Of a stretch of DNA of 64,000 nucleotides, positions 36,264 to 48,807 are shown piece by piece. Within the stretch, counting starts at the first letter, position 1, and every line of letters starts with the position of its first letter. Made by a program: the position numbers and the translations under genes. The stretch is from NCBI RefSeq assembly GCF_947623445.1, contig NC_135245.1, positions 7,013,501 through 7,077,500 on the forward strand, read 5' to 3'. The notes under the pieces were generated by a model. That model saw nothing but the letters and a program-made list of their open reading frames with translations. It was not told where the DNA came from and did not search any database. Origin of the DNA: Clavelina lepadiformis (lineage: Eukaryota; Chordata; Ascidiacea; Aplousobranchia; Clavelinidae).

Positions 36264-38467
36264 TTATACTCCCAACAAGAACTTCACCAAACATAACTTG
36301 TAGCATAAATGTATAATTGAAAATACTATACTTGCCTTTGCTTTGCTTCCAATATTTCCTTTTTTTAGTGACAAATGGTCGATTTGTTCCGACATAGAAA
36401 GCAATTTTGTGTAGACGGGTGACAGACTCCTAAATAATGCCAAAAAACATTACAATTACACACAAGTCAAAGTTATTACTTAAACCTCAACTAAGCTTGA
36501 TAAATGGAAGTAGAGAATACTTACAGACTACTGTTAAGTGCGTGGCTATGGTTTTTATTCTTCATATCCCTAAGCTCCATATACCACCTTTTGATCATAG
36601 TACGGATGAAATCCAAACTTACCACCACATAACTAAAATATATGACACCAAGCTAATTAATAAAAAAAGCAGTCAATACTCGATCAGTAACACTGTACTA
36701 GATTTAGAGCTTTAACTGATATTTCTTGTAGGATAAACTACCCATTATATATAAGTAGCCAATAGCAAAATATACAGAATGAGTTTTCACTCATCATGCT
36801 GCTCAGTCGGTTTTAAAAAATAATAGGGCTATCACAACTTCATTTTATATACCATGCTAAGGTACAGTGATATGGTAAGTAGTTATCAGTTTTAAATTGT
36901 ACAAATGTAAGTTACCGAAAATGACGTAACACAATCATATGTAATAATACATCTTTAGTATTATTATCATAGCTCAATCTTCTGAAAAGGTATCTGTAAC
37001 AATAAAACTATGCCCATACTCTTCATATTTCTTGTGGAGTAGTCTATCAAGAACAGGTAGAAGTTCAAGACAAGCACCCAATGTAATTTTGGTTTGTTTC
37101 ACTTTTTCATCTTCCAGTATGCTGCCATTTAGGGAATACAGATAATTTAAAATTACATGAAACAAAGTTCATAGTAAAAAAAGGACATTTACATTATCTT
37201 ACCATTTTGTAATAAATGGGAATAAATCCACAAAAACACTATCATCATCTGTACGAAGGAGGTATGCTATCAGCTGAAGAAAATCATTTTTCTTCCAAAA
37301 AGTAAGTGCTGCATTTAAGCGCATTGAACGATTTTCAAGAATACTAACCATCACACCATGTCCATTTCTCACCTTTAACAAAAAGTGTTATCCATCATGT
37401 TTTATCTAATACAAAATTTGTTATTAAGTAATAGGACGAAAACTCAAAACAAAACTTTTTAAATTAGCATCAAAACTTAAACCACATTTAATTTGTTTAT
37501 AACTAGGGCGATTATTTTTTGTTAATGGTCAAAAATTGGTCAAATTTATAGCGTTAGGTCAAAAATTGTTTTCAAACTGCATTGTTGTGGTGTCGTACAG
37601 GTTGCACTGTCAGTGAACTTGTCATTTTACACCTTACAGCCTACTTTATACTGTTGTAAATGGCCCATTGTCTACTTATTGTGTATCATAAACCATTAAG
37701 TGAAATAATTGGGTTGATATGGTGTGATGCTCAACACACCTCAAAACGTGTAAAATTTTTGGTAGGTCCTAAGTCAGGGGTCGGCAACCTACGGCCCGCG
37801 GGCCGGATCCGGCCCGCCATGCGAAATCGTCCGGCCCGAGACATATTAATTAGTTATCACAAGAATACGGCCCGCCGTGTCTTATTGAGTTTCAAACTGT
37901 AGTGTTAGCATTTAGCAATTATAGTATTAATGAAAATTCCGGCCCGCCAAAGAGTTGTACGCTCGACATTTGGCCCGTGACTAGCAAAAGGTTGCCGACC
38001 CCTGATTTAAGGGTAAGATATTCGCGTTTCAGAAAAGCTGTCCCGGCAGTTACGGCCCGCCAGTATATTTTATTTTATCAAATTGGCCCGCGACTCAAAA
38101 AGGTTGCCGACCCCTGTCCTAAGTCATTAGGTCATTTCCCTTTTCAGAATAGACTAGGTCTGTGTTCAGATTTTTGCCCTTCTTTAGTACAATAAATTTT
38201 AACTTTTTGTACAATAATGCGTAATTTAACTACTTAAATTCTTCATACGTCAAAATTTGTCAAAAAAGAGTTTTTTATTGTCAAAAGTTTCAATTTTTAG
38301 GTCAAAAAGTTTCGTTTTTTAGGTCAAAAATAATCGCCCTATTTATAACTAATTAATTATTCAATGGATACGAAATAAACTAGAGATGACTGATGAGAAA
38401 CACTTACACAAAATAAAAACATTATACAAATATAATCTGCAAGCAATGTATCTCATACCATAGACAT
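36264..38467 (-). CDS. Katanin con80-domain protein (KATNBL1/KATNB1-like)
   Basis: con80 domains of katanin p80 bind the p60 severing ATPase at microtubules and spindle poles. In-phase exons: 37203-37372 (NGHGVMVSILENRSMRL, DDDSVFVDLFPFI), 37020-37121 (CLELLPVLDRLLHKKYE), 36525-36632 (YVVVSLDFIRTMIKRWYMEL), and 36429 down to about 36336 (VYTKLLSMSEQIDHLSLKKG, NIGSKAK). These match the order of the human con80 domain (KYExYV, then the C-terminal helices). The proposed first coding exon is only ATG-TCT-ATG at 38459-38467 before a GTATGA donor, so the protein would be a con80 domain without WD40 repeats. The C-terminus is unresolved: read-through to a stop at 36264, or a GCAAGT donor at 36335. 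The first intron is filled by nested transposons. Confidence 0.75.
37504..38341. mobile_element. Outer non-autonomous DNA element (TAGGGCGATT ends)
   Basis: Terminal inverted repeats TAGGGCGATTATTTTT and AAAAATAATCGCCCTA with a perfect 8-bp target duplication TTTATAAC (37496-37503 and 38342-38349). The interior is rich in GGTCAAAAA repeats. It is interrupted by the element at 37775-38116. It lies in the first intron of the con80 gene. Confidence 0.88.
37775..38116. mobile_element. hAT-like MITE with CAGGGGTCGGCAACC ends, nested
   Basis: Starts CAGGGGTCGGCAACCTACGG and ends AAGGTTGCCGACCCCTG, flanked by the perfect 8-bp duplication TCCTAAGT (37767-37774, 38117-38124). Repeated GGCCCGCC motifs lie inside. 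A second copy of the right end (AAGGTTGCCGACCCCTG) occurs internally at about 37988-38005, so the element carries two right termini in tandem. Confidence 0.9.
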
Positions 38468-39057
38468 TTTGAATCTGAACAAACTGTTTAGCAGTTTTCA
38501 GTCATAAATGCATTCAGCCATGTGGTATTTTATGTGGCATGGCAGTGCGTAGACTATGGCAATTTCAATTAATTTTTATAAATCAGCTTTCAAAAGGACC
38601 AAACTTGCCTTGTTTGTTTATCATAAATTGGTGCAAAAACTTAACACACACACTGGCAAGACTCATCAGCATGCATGCCACAGCTTTCACTATTGTACGT
38701 AAACATACCCTGAAACTTTGGTGGTGTGACCACCCTAGGAAGCAACACAAGCACCTCATTTCCATCAAAACAACGAGTCAAAGTGGTTTGATACCAAGAT
38801 GGTTGTTTTGCCAATGCTAGATAGCATGTAAAAAGATAAAAAAAAACATTTAGGACCCTGAGGAAAGAAGCCCCCTTAAAACTGATCCTTCTTGTTGGTG
38901 TTTTTATGTAGTATGTTATCGACTGAATTTTCATTATGTATGGTAATTATTAAAAACATGTTGTTAATAACAAATTCTGACCCCTTTGCAGACATGGCCC
39001 TGTGAAAATACTACAGGAGGTATGGTTACCTCCATCAGTTTTTACAAAATCTATTTT

Positions 39058-39172
39058 GGGTCTAGTATACAAGTGCACAATCAGATGACACAATCACAAT
39101 TTAGTCACAATTTAAGTAGCTGGGGTCTAGTATACAAGGCACCCTATGGCTGTGCACTTGTATACTAGACCC
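39058..39172. repeat. 115-bp palindromic repeat (GGGTCTAGTATAC ends)
   Basis: Perfect 22-bp inverted arms at 39058-39079 and 39151-39172 (GGGTCTAGTATACAAGTGCA and its complement). An extra copy of GGTCTAGTATACAAG is present internally near 39123. Related copies lie at 47865-47973 and 63021-63126, so this is a dispersed small element. Confidence 0.75.
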
Positions 39173-39822
39173 TCTTAATTGTTAGAAATAATTTTAAACT
39201 CAATATTTCCAAAACCATTACTATTTAAGTGGTACACTTTCTGACCAATAAAAAAATCACAATCGGACACCAGTTACTTTTTTAACTTTTATCAGTATGG
39301 GCATGGCAAATAAATGTCAAACATGAAATATAAAGAGATTTGAGTCATTTTTTGAGTCATCATTTTTCACAGTACGCCTGAAGAAGCAAGCTTATGCTTC
39401 TGAAAGCTCGTGTCGAAAAATATAAAGTTAACCTTAAGAGTGCCAAACTATATCCTGTTTCTTATTTTACATGAAACATAAAATACCACAAAACAAGTAA
39501 CATCACAGATATTCACTTCTTCAGGAATCCTTGGGTTCATACTTCACGAAGTCGTCGTCTTTTAAGTAATTATAATTATTTCAACCCTACATCCACCGGC
39601 TTCCATGCACGCTCCTGCTTTACAACGTACAGCAATACCAAGACTGCACTGTACCGAAAAACTTCTAATAAAAAAAATAAATGAATATGATCAATTCAGT
39701 TTGGGGAAATACCCTCAACAGATTTTTTTAACTAAGGAGAAATCAAAATCGACGAAAAGACCGTATTTAAATCCACCCGATTCGTCTGCTTTCCGCTTAT
39801 TGAAATGGGTGAAAATGCGGTA

Positions 39823-40102
39823 ATATTTTCCCATTGGAATGGCAGGAATTATGCCTTTCTTACCCTAGAGTAAGATATATGCATTTGGAATGGGGAGATG
39901 TTTACTTCGCCAGAAATATGGTTTGTGGGAAACCCCATTGCTGAAAGCAGGTCCATTTTAATTGGCGGAAAAATAGACGAATGGGGTTCACAAACCATAC
40001 TTGTGCCGAAGTAAAATTCTCCCCATTCCAAAAGCATATATCTTACTCTAGGCCTCTAGGGTAAGAAAGGCATACTTTCAACCATTGGAAGGGAAAAAAT
40101 TC
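39823..40102. repeat. Fold-back element with about 100-bp arms
   Basis: The left arm (about 39823-39945) and right arm (about 39985-40102) are imperfect inverted copies. Both contain TGCCTTTCTTACCCTAGA, GTAAGATATATGC, TTTGGAATGGGGAGA, TTTACTTCG and ATGGTTTGTG in the same order. No coding capacity; consistent with a palindromic MITE. Confidence 0.75.
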
Positions 40103-41861
40103 CCGTACTCTGGACCATTTTAATGGGCGGCGAGTGTGGTGTTAAATCAGTGAAAACATCAATTTTTGTTCAAGGACAATAGCCGTTTAAGGTTTAGTAC
40201 CAGGCTTGATGAGGTATTTTTGTGTGGACGAAATTTGCGTTTTTCAATATTAAAATTTGTCATATTAGCTTATTGAATTCTTTTAAATCACGTATATTGG
40301 CCCAGTCCAGTTAAAAGTTACAATCTTGTAGTCAGGGGGGAGGCGTTTTTACCCTTCCAATTTTTGTCAACAAAAACGTTTTTTTGAAAGTTTTCGGAGT
40401 ACATAAGTACAAAAGACCCCTTAAATTTAGCTTGTTATGTTTAACCATTGAATTGGTTGCCATCGTAGCTCCTGCTTCTCAAGCCGTTTGCAAAACCGAT
40501 GTTGCACCATTATTGATCTGACATGGTCGATGCAAGTTCGTTTATTAACTCCTAATTAAGTTGTGCTTCACCATATGTACGAATCCCACACATTTTCATT
40601 TGTCAGAAATTTGCAGTAGTCGCCCGCTTTTTTAGTCGTTGTGTTTTATTTTTGTTTTATGTCATTATGGGATTTAGCCTACGTTATATTAATTGGCGGA
40701 AATTTCGGCTAAATCCATTTTTGCATTATAGTATTTTTTATTTTGAAAGTAATTGTATTTTAATTAACGTTTTAAAGAAACTGCTACAATTGAACAACTA
40801 TGACTGCGCGTGGTTTGTGCGATGTTTTGTTGAATTTGTCAATACCGTTCTGGTAATAAATATGTCATGATAAACCATTATACTGTATGGTGCCGATATT
40901 TGCATAAATTATCTATTATATTAGTATTTCTTGAAGTTTCCTTGTAGAGAAATTGAGCTCTTAATGCGCGTTGGCTTGCGCAATCTCCCACGTGACTCAA
41001 AAGTTTGTGACATCATTAATGACAACAAAAAATCTTGCCCCCTCCAAATACATTTTCTGGCTACGCTCCTGTTTTTAGCCTATCCCACAAACATTGTCTT
41101 TGCAGCTGTCATAAATCAGCTGATTGTGGCCTGTTTTATGATTTAGCCCTAGCTCTGGTTGAAACATATTTTCGAACTATCATCTTTACAAATGTTATGA
41201 AGCACACACCGTGCAAACATATACACATGCAATACGGTTCGTTTTGAGGGATGCCGTTCGTAAAAAAACGATTTAGCAAAAAATGGGACTTACATACAAA
41301 CTTGGTTTAGGCTACTAACAATTTCATAAAATTTGCACCTAGAGCTAAATTGATCGATTTAATTCGTTATTTCAGTAAACTGCATTTAGCCAAAATTTTT
41401 AACAGAAAATCAAATTTGCAAGCATTGCATTAGCAAGTATGGCTGCATCCGACTCATTTCTCTTCACTGCACAAAAAAAAAATTTTTTTAGGAGACTTGG
41501 ACGTCACCACTCACAAGAACTGCATACTATAAGCTGTGCATCTTACTTGTATTCGGTATGAAAGCAATCTAGTTAATATAAAATTGCATGTTCAGAATCG
41601 AAAGGGTAGAAACAAATTTAAAAGGAAAAAATACAATAAGCATAAACACCAAGACGAATTTACAACAAAGAGCATAGAGAATAAATTAAAAAGCATACTA
41701 AACGAGTTTCATGCAGCGGTTGGACAATTAGAAAACAAATCAGAAACAATTACCAAAAAATGTGACAAAGTATTAAGAACAGAAATGGCAACAAATTCAT
41801 ATGAGTTATGCTGAAGACGTTGTATACAGCAAAAGACAAATTTAAACTGAGGCTATTATCA

Positions 41862-44800
41862 TTAGGACAAGCTTTTCCATCTGAATTTTGCAATTACTGG
41901 TAAATGATCTGAAGAATGAATACTATTTGGTATACTGTTTGCATTCCGAATATTTTCACCAGTAGGTTTTGAGTAATGACCTTTTAACTCTAGGGATTGT
42001 ATTTTTTGACTGGTTTTAACATTTAAGGAGTTATTTGCTTCAGAATTTTCAACCGTGTGAGTAGAAATATCACAGATATCATTGGAAGAATAAAATATAT
42101 AATCTACAGTAATTCCACGATCTTGAGTAGTGGTGGCTTCATTTTCTTTGTGTGGGCTGCCAGTAGAATTTAACTGACCTAAGTTATGTTGAATGTAACT
42201 GCCATCTTCATTGCATGTTGTATCATTCTCTAAAAAAGTGACTACCAATCAAACCATTGTCTTACTAAGTCTAATGTCCAACGATTTTGTGTTACCACAG
42301 TAACTAAGCGTCACAGACTCACAGTAGGGAGAAAGTTGTTTACTGCCACTGACCTATTTGTGCAAGCAACCGAAAACGTTTTAAGATTGTGCTGATAGGA
42401 ATTATATAGTTGACATATACCTGTCGTGTATGTGCAATCGTCCTTTACATGCAAGCATGCTGGCAATAGACCTGGTTGCAAGCCATGAGATGCACCTTTA
42501 GAACGTTGGCCTGATATTTGCTTTGATGTCAGCCCTACCAAAAGAAACTGTCAGAAGCTGGCAAATCAGTACAGTGTAATAAGTCAAACTGTATGCATGT
42601 TTACTGGAAGGTTGCAAGTTTCTGGCCACTATGTGTGGCAAGCGATGTTTTTATGTTCCAGAAACAGATGAGTAAGTTTGGGTTGGTTTTAGTGATATAC
42701 CTATATCAATTATTATTATTTGCTTTATGTCACTTGGTAGCTATTGAAGCTCCAACTAATTCAGACAAATATTCTATCAAGGAAGGTTTTTGTGTCTACT
42801 AGGGTTAGTTATATTTGAATTAGATATAATTGATTCATTACAACAACAAAACAAACCTTCATAATTCAAAAAGCCCTTTGTAATGAACTGAAATAAGGGT
42901 GACCATGGTGTGCTATTGAAATCTCCACATATTACCAAAGGAGGTTGATAGCCAAAGGTTATTGCTAACTCCTTTAACACACGATCAATTTCAGCAAAAA
43001 ATGTGGCCAATTGTGTAAGCTTGATATCGCCTGAAAAAAAATTGTTCATTCATTGTGTTTTTAGCATTGATTTGAATGACATGGCAAAAAAGACAATTAA
43101 ATCACCAACCCCGTTTTGGATTGTACAGCAAATGAGTGTTTCCAACAACGAGCATAGATGGTTTAGACCCAATCAATGAGAGCTGTAGCACCATGACTGA
43201 GCCAACATTGTTCCACTTTGTCTTTGGATTATTAGGTCTGAATTAAACGTAATAGTATGTAACACACATTGCCACTGTTTGAAAATTACTGATTTATGGT
43301 ATGACAATGTTGTACTAATGACACATAGGCATTTACAGTACCTAGCTAAAATTCAAGAAAATTATTTACCTGTAATACTCCACAGGAATTGCTTTTAGCA
43401 GCCTAAACTTATCTGTGCGAAAAGCAGTTAATACACCATCTGGTTTATTAGGACTTGATCCAGAACGCTTTTTGTACACACTTGAATAACCAAGAGTTTC
43501 TAACCACGGTTTGATATCCTGGAAATAATGACAATGTTCTACTTCCTGCAAGCAAAGAACCTGTAAAAAGTAATTTTAGAAGTGTCAAGAATAACGTTTG
43601 TGTTGTTTAAACTGATGGAAAAATGCTCTTTTACAATGTATTGTATTGCACAAAACTTTGATCTGAATCTCTACAAAATTTATCTGCATTAAAAATAGGC
43701 AACAGCAATTCCTTACATCAACGTTATATTCTTTCAGTTCTTGTTGTAGGTTTTTCCATCGAAATTCCCAAGGAAGTATATTTGGATCACATTTTCCGTA
43801 GAGGTGGCCATTCAGTTCCAGTAGTTTCTAAAAAAAAGAGATATTGATTGCACAAGTGTAGATTAGAATTACACTACAATCTCTATGGATTGATCATATA
43901 GTAGTTTCCAACGCAGATAACAGAAATCAAAACCAATTACCAAGAAGTAACACACTAGCGTATAGTATCACCTGAGACAAAATATTATATGACATCACAG
44001 AAATTGTGTCATCAGACCCACAAATTGAAACTGCACTTTGTGGACTTTCATCTGTTATGTCAATCCAATTACGTTGGATTCGCTCAGTGCTTTTGAAATA
44101 TTATAAAACTGCATAAATATGTACATATAATACTTTCTACGTGACATATATATTTTCCGATTATAATACGTACATATTTCTGTTCAGTCTCTATACAAGA
44201 TAATACTCTAAATAAATGTGGTCATGTAGCTATAATCCAAACAACATTATAGGTAATCTAAAGACCGTGACACAATGTGTGCTAATGTTAGTAATATTGT
44301 TAAAATAATATCTGATTTTCTTAAATAAACGACACAACATCAAACGTTTTTATTGCATCTTTTGGGGTACTACATTTAGATTAAAAACTCCATAAATTGT
44401 TTTTTGGTTAAAACTTAATGCTTGTCGAGATACAGCATTAAGATTTAAATTTTGCACATAGAATATCCTCCTTGCCCAAATCTAGCTAAACGGCACTACC
44501 TCGTATCTAACAGCCCTAGGTTGTTACAATCATAACCTGCTTGCTGGTTTTCGGAAGACAGAAAACGACACTCCACTCGACAGCAAAAGCAAAACTGCAC
44601 TATAAAAACGACATTTCCTATGCATAATTAGCTAATTTAATTCTCATCGTCATCCTGTAACCTCTGGCTAGGCTGCTTCATATGATTGTAGCATTGCTAC
44701 CAGAAAGAAAATTAAAACTGATCAAAACAGTCTAAAATGACAAGGTTTCCGGGTCCTTCACAAATGTACATTGTGACGTACAGTAACGTTGTGTTACGTT

Positions 44801-46807
44801 AACAAGGATCGCAGACAGCTGGTCGATACAGCTGTAGTGTAGTCATAGTAGATTAAGTTTCCCATGAAATTATGCTGTTTTGTAAAGGTCTGACTACTTA
44901 TATGAATTATTCTGGTCATAGTAGCAAGAACGGTGGCGAGTTATGCGAATAGACGAGTTAGGTAAAGACGACTTAGCCAAACTTGATACTACAGAAAACA
45001 ACAGGCTTTCCGCCGGGACCAAGCAATAGGTGAACTGACGACTTAGGCGAGTTCTACCATAATGTAGTATTTCGTTCATATTTATTTCTTACTTGTTAAT
45101 GAAGAATCCTTGTGATCCTCTTGAATTCTTATTTGATTGAAATTCTATATTGTAGATAGCACATTGTATTCATTATTTCTCGAATCAATGTTTTATAAAT
45201 TGAATTATAAACATGGATTGTGTACAAGCGAAAATGTGATACAATATTTACATTGCTTTTCATAAAATACATAACGCTTTTAAAAACAAAACCTTACCCG
45301 ATTTATATCCGTAAATGTTATATTCTCTACGTTGTGCAGAATTTCTTGGAATTGGATATGACCAAAAATCTTCTATAGCATCATGAAGGTTCATGTAATC
45401 AAAGCTAACTTTAATATATTTTGCACAAGTCATGCCAGACATAACAAAATTACAGACATTATTATTTGGGGCACTTTTGCCTTTAAACGTAAATTATAAT
45501 TAGCTTATAGTTTATTTACAACATTTCCTAAACCTGATTTTGAAAAAGAGCTTGTCTCTGTTCTAAAACTAGTACCAGCACTCTCCGTGTCTTTGGTGAA
45601 GTCTATAAGCTCTTTAGAGCACTTCTTCATTGTCTGGATATCCTCTATAAATAGTGGGAATTTTTACAACATAGATCATGAAATCAAAATCAGGGATGGG
45701 CCAATAGCACGATACGAACCTAAACCCAAATAGATTCGTCGCATATTGCCTGTGTAGAAGATTTGGGCGAACACAAATACCAACAATGGCGAACCCAAAT
45801 ACAATATCACTTATAAATTTATCGACTTTGGTAAGAAATTATGATCTATTTTTACTGGCTAAGCTAAATTAGAGTCAATAATTCTTACTAAAGGCTATTT
45901 GCTTAAGGATTTGCTTTTCAAATCACAATTTGATCATTAATGTTTTGCAATGACGTCACTTAACAAGCAAGATTTGGCAACTTTTTGATGAAATTTTATC
46001 ATTTGGTGCTGATATGAATATATTCGGGATTTGTTCATGTCGATCTTCATAATATTCGGGTTTGCACGAATCTGAATAATTATCCACATGGCACATCCCT
46101 AATTAAAACTATCTTAAATATATTTTGTACAAACCCTGCCAGCAACTTCCACAGGCCATAGACTTTGTCATTTTTATCTTTTTCATATAACACAAGTTCC
46201 ATGTTTTATCTTTCATACATTTTGTAATCTCACCTGTTTTCGAGAAATCATTTTTCCACGTTGGTTTACTGGTAGTCTCTGTATCTTTAGTTAAATCTAC
46301 AATTTCATCAGGGTACCTTTTCGTGTTTTTTTCCCTGTGATGTTCATTTTGGAAACTTGACTTATTGATATTGCTATGCAATTGCTCATCATAGCCTTGA
46401 AAGAAAAAATGTCCACATTTTCTGGCTTTTTGTTGTGACTGTGAAAATGCATCTTCAGAAAATCTTTTGACATGGTGGGTTTGAGAGGAGTTCGAGCCGC
46501 GAGTAAAGTGTCCATTAAAACCATGAAAAGCACCATTGTTTGTAGTGCGTGTATGATAATGTCTATGAGGGTTAGCAAATGATGAAACATTTGATTTTGA
46601 CTCGTTACTTAAGTGATATCCATGCAAGTCATGCTTCTGCCATCTTCGATGTTCATTACTGCTTTCATACTCTTGGCTTGAATTGTTCCCTGTTTGGGTT
46701 TGAAATCGAAATGACTTTTCCGATGAAGTCTGCTGCCTTTGTATGTGCCTTTGTGCAGTTTTAACAAACTGTTTTGGCACAAATTTACTAGGTTTTATGG
46801 AAGACAT
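41862..46807 (-). CDS. ANGEL1/2: ANGEL-family EEP nuclease/phosphatase (CCR4-like)
   Basis: Exonuclease-endonuclease-phosphatase family, related to CCR4/nocturnin; vertebrate ANGEL proteins act on RNA ends. Exons: 46234-46807, 45534-45644, 45298-45408, 43972-44090, 43717-43827, 43370-43560, 43110-43237, 42857-43030, 42421-42534, 41862-42229; about 660 residues. Catalytic landmarks are complete: SVMSYNILSQ, LCLQEVE, KPDGVLTAF, VVGNTHLLYNPKRGDIKLTQ, VICGDFNSTPWSPL, ITVDYIFYSS and SSDHLPVIAKF. The N-terminal 190 residues are Ser/His/Gln-rich and probably disordered, ending DEIVDLTKDTE. The next exon repeats this as KELIDFTKDTE. The exon 3/4 junction is out of phase as read, so a small exon in 44.1-45.3 kb may be missing. 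ANGEL1 and ANGEL2 cannot be separated by eye. Confidence 0.92.
45691..46101. mobile_element. Non-autonomous element with AGGGATG ends in ANGEL intron 1
   Basis: Ends CAGGGATGGGCC and (minus strand) TAGGGATGTGCC. Flanking octamers ATCAAAAT and ATTAAAAC agree at 6 of 8 positions, suggesting an old 8-bp duplication. It sits between the two exons that carry the duplicated motif. Confidence 0.6.
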
Positions 46808-48807
46808 TTACCGTACAAATTTGTACACATATATATATGCATTTTTACATTGGGCCTGCGGAATTGAAGTCAAGATAAAGTCACAAACAAGACAATGTTA
46901 TGACATTTGATTAATTATTATCTTTCGGTACATTTTATGCATAACATTTCAACACACACTGCATTTTGACACAGAATATAGCAGCTAACAACAATAAATT
47001 GCTTAATCATTCAAGCTAATTTTTTAAAATTGATTTGAAGCCTTACATAAACCTTACGTTTATGACATTAATCATAATTTGATTACTATTATTATATATT
47101 TTCACAACTACATTCCATGGTGGTAAGTGTGGCAATTGCTTGCCTGAGATATAAGGCATCTCCAAGATCTTGTCGAAAAAGGCCATGCTTTCCCGAAAGG
47201 ACTACATTCTCACAACATTAAAACAAAGACTTTTGTTACTGATGGAACCCTTTAAATACTGACACTCAGAGAGAACTACTTTCTAAGGAAAAATAAAAAG
47301 TTTATTAAATCATAAATACAGAAAAGCATAGTATATTGCACCATTACATGGCACAATTACAAATCACAAATGCATGGCGTGTAATAAATATCAACCAATA
47401 TAGTATGGTATCACAACGTTTATCCTCAAACTGAGAAAAGTTTTTCACGACTTTAACTCAGCAATGTCTTGCTAGAGCCCAGGTTACTGAGCTTGTCTTT
47501 GTGCAAGTTCGAATTGACACACATTTAAGTATTTTTTAAAATTTTTTTAAGATGAGTGGAACTGGTTATCAAACCGGAATTTAACGAGCCAGGCGCTGTT
47601 ACTGCTCCGCCATTGAATCGACCAAGGACCGACCATGTAGGCTATCATGCCATATTTTCTCCGGACATTGCCATGGCTCAGTGTAAAGTTTCTGCTCAAA
47701 ACTCTTGGAGATAGCGGTCAAGTTCAGGGAAAACTTACAAGGTTACAAACTTAACTTACAAGCTTACAAGTAGCCTAGCCTAGGCCTAAATCAAATGAAT
47801 GATAAATAAATACACAAATAAAAAATAAATAAAATGTTGGTTTTGAATCAGATAAACTTTTTCTGGGTCCAGTGCAGAAGTGCATAACCACATGATGACA
47901 CGATTTTAGTAGCTGGGGTGTAGTATACCAATGCATCTTGTGCTGGTTGTGCACTTCCCCACTAGGCCTGGATCCCTTTGTCCAATACGTTTCAACAATT
48001 GTAGCAAATAATAATACACTGCGATTGCCACCAAAATAATTAACAGCTTAATACATAATATAAACAAAATACAACACTCTACTGTTGGTGCAATTTATAA
48101 AAGAAATTTATTTCTCCTAACGTTTTGTTCACCCACCACCATCATCCTGGCAGAATCCTATAGCAAGAGCATAATACCCAAAACAACAAAAGGGCAACGC
48201 GACATAAGGTAAAACAACATGCGTGCTTAAAGCATTCATACCGGATGGTCAAGCATGAACTACAGCAAAGTAATGTAAAATATATGGTATAAAAACGGAA
48301 AACAAAGCATGATTAACTTTGCAATTAAAAAACAAATTCAAGATAAACCTAAGAGGTCCTGGAACAACAATCCACCAATCACCAATGCGGTGAATCGACC
48401 CAAAATTTTAATCGATTCTGCTGAGAAATCTAACTGGGTTTTCCCATTTTTTTATTCGCTAATATTAAAAACAATTTACTCACTTTTACGATAGCATCTG
48501 ATTTGCTCGCCCCAATTGATCGGAAGTAGAGTAGTAGCAATTTTGCGCTAACTTACGTGTACTCCGACATGACATCCAGTGATCCTACTCTAAAGCGCTG
48601 GTGAGATTCAGTTGGTTTGTGCATTCCGAACCAATTGCTAAAATGTTGAGAAAATAGCAAACTGGTTGCTGTTAGATTAGTGCAATGTTGCTCGTTGCGA
48701 CAAGGAGGATCAAATATTTTTGTGATGAATACTGATACTGCACACAAGTAATGTAGCAAAATTCTGGTAATAAGATGTCTTATGCAATAACTTAACTGCA
48801 ATCTGAA
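46808..48807. other. Intergenic upstream of ANGEL
   Basis: No supported gene. It contains the repeat copy at 47865-47973. A minus-strand frame at 48553-48801 (including HCTNLTATSLLFSQHFSNWF) looks protein-like but has no context or family I recognise. Confidence 0.35.
47865..47973. repeat. Diverged copy of the 39.06-kb palindromic repeat
   Basis: Shares GGGTCCAGT, AAGTGCA, GATGACAC, TTTAGTAGCTGGGGTGTAG, TATACCAATGC and TGTGCACTT in the same order as 39058-39172. Terminal arms are partly decayed. Confidence 0.65.

Larger units (their letters stand above)
38468..41861. other. Intergenic with repeats
   Basis: Upstream of the con80 gene and downstream of ANGEL. It holds the two inverted-repeat elements listed separately. 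At about 39374-39415 lies a string (CCTGAAGAAGC ... GAAAGCTCGTG) reminiscent of the 3' tail of some retroelements. A plus-strand frame at about 41590-41814 is Lys-rich and possibly coiled-coil (NKLKSILNEFHAAVGQLENK) without a supported start; it may be an exon or an element fragment. Confidence 0.35.

Noticed and set aside
38690-38830. Minus-strand stretch reading NEVLVLLPRVVTPPKFQG, similar to the tail of Gypsy-type LTR integrases
   Set aside because: Too short and isolated to call an element; no terminal repeats or other parts found. At most a small fossil fragment.
41536-41814. Lys-rich coiled-coil-like plus-strand frame
   Set aside because: No supported start or upstream exon; could be an element fragment, so not called as a gene.
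48553-48801. Minus-strand frame with protein-like sequence (NWFGMHKPTESHQRF)
   Set aside because: No start context, splice sites or recognised family; adjacent to a fold-back repeat.
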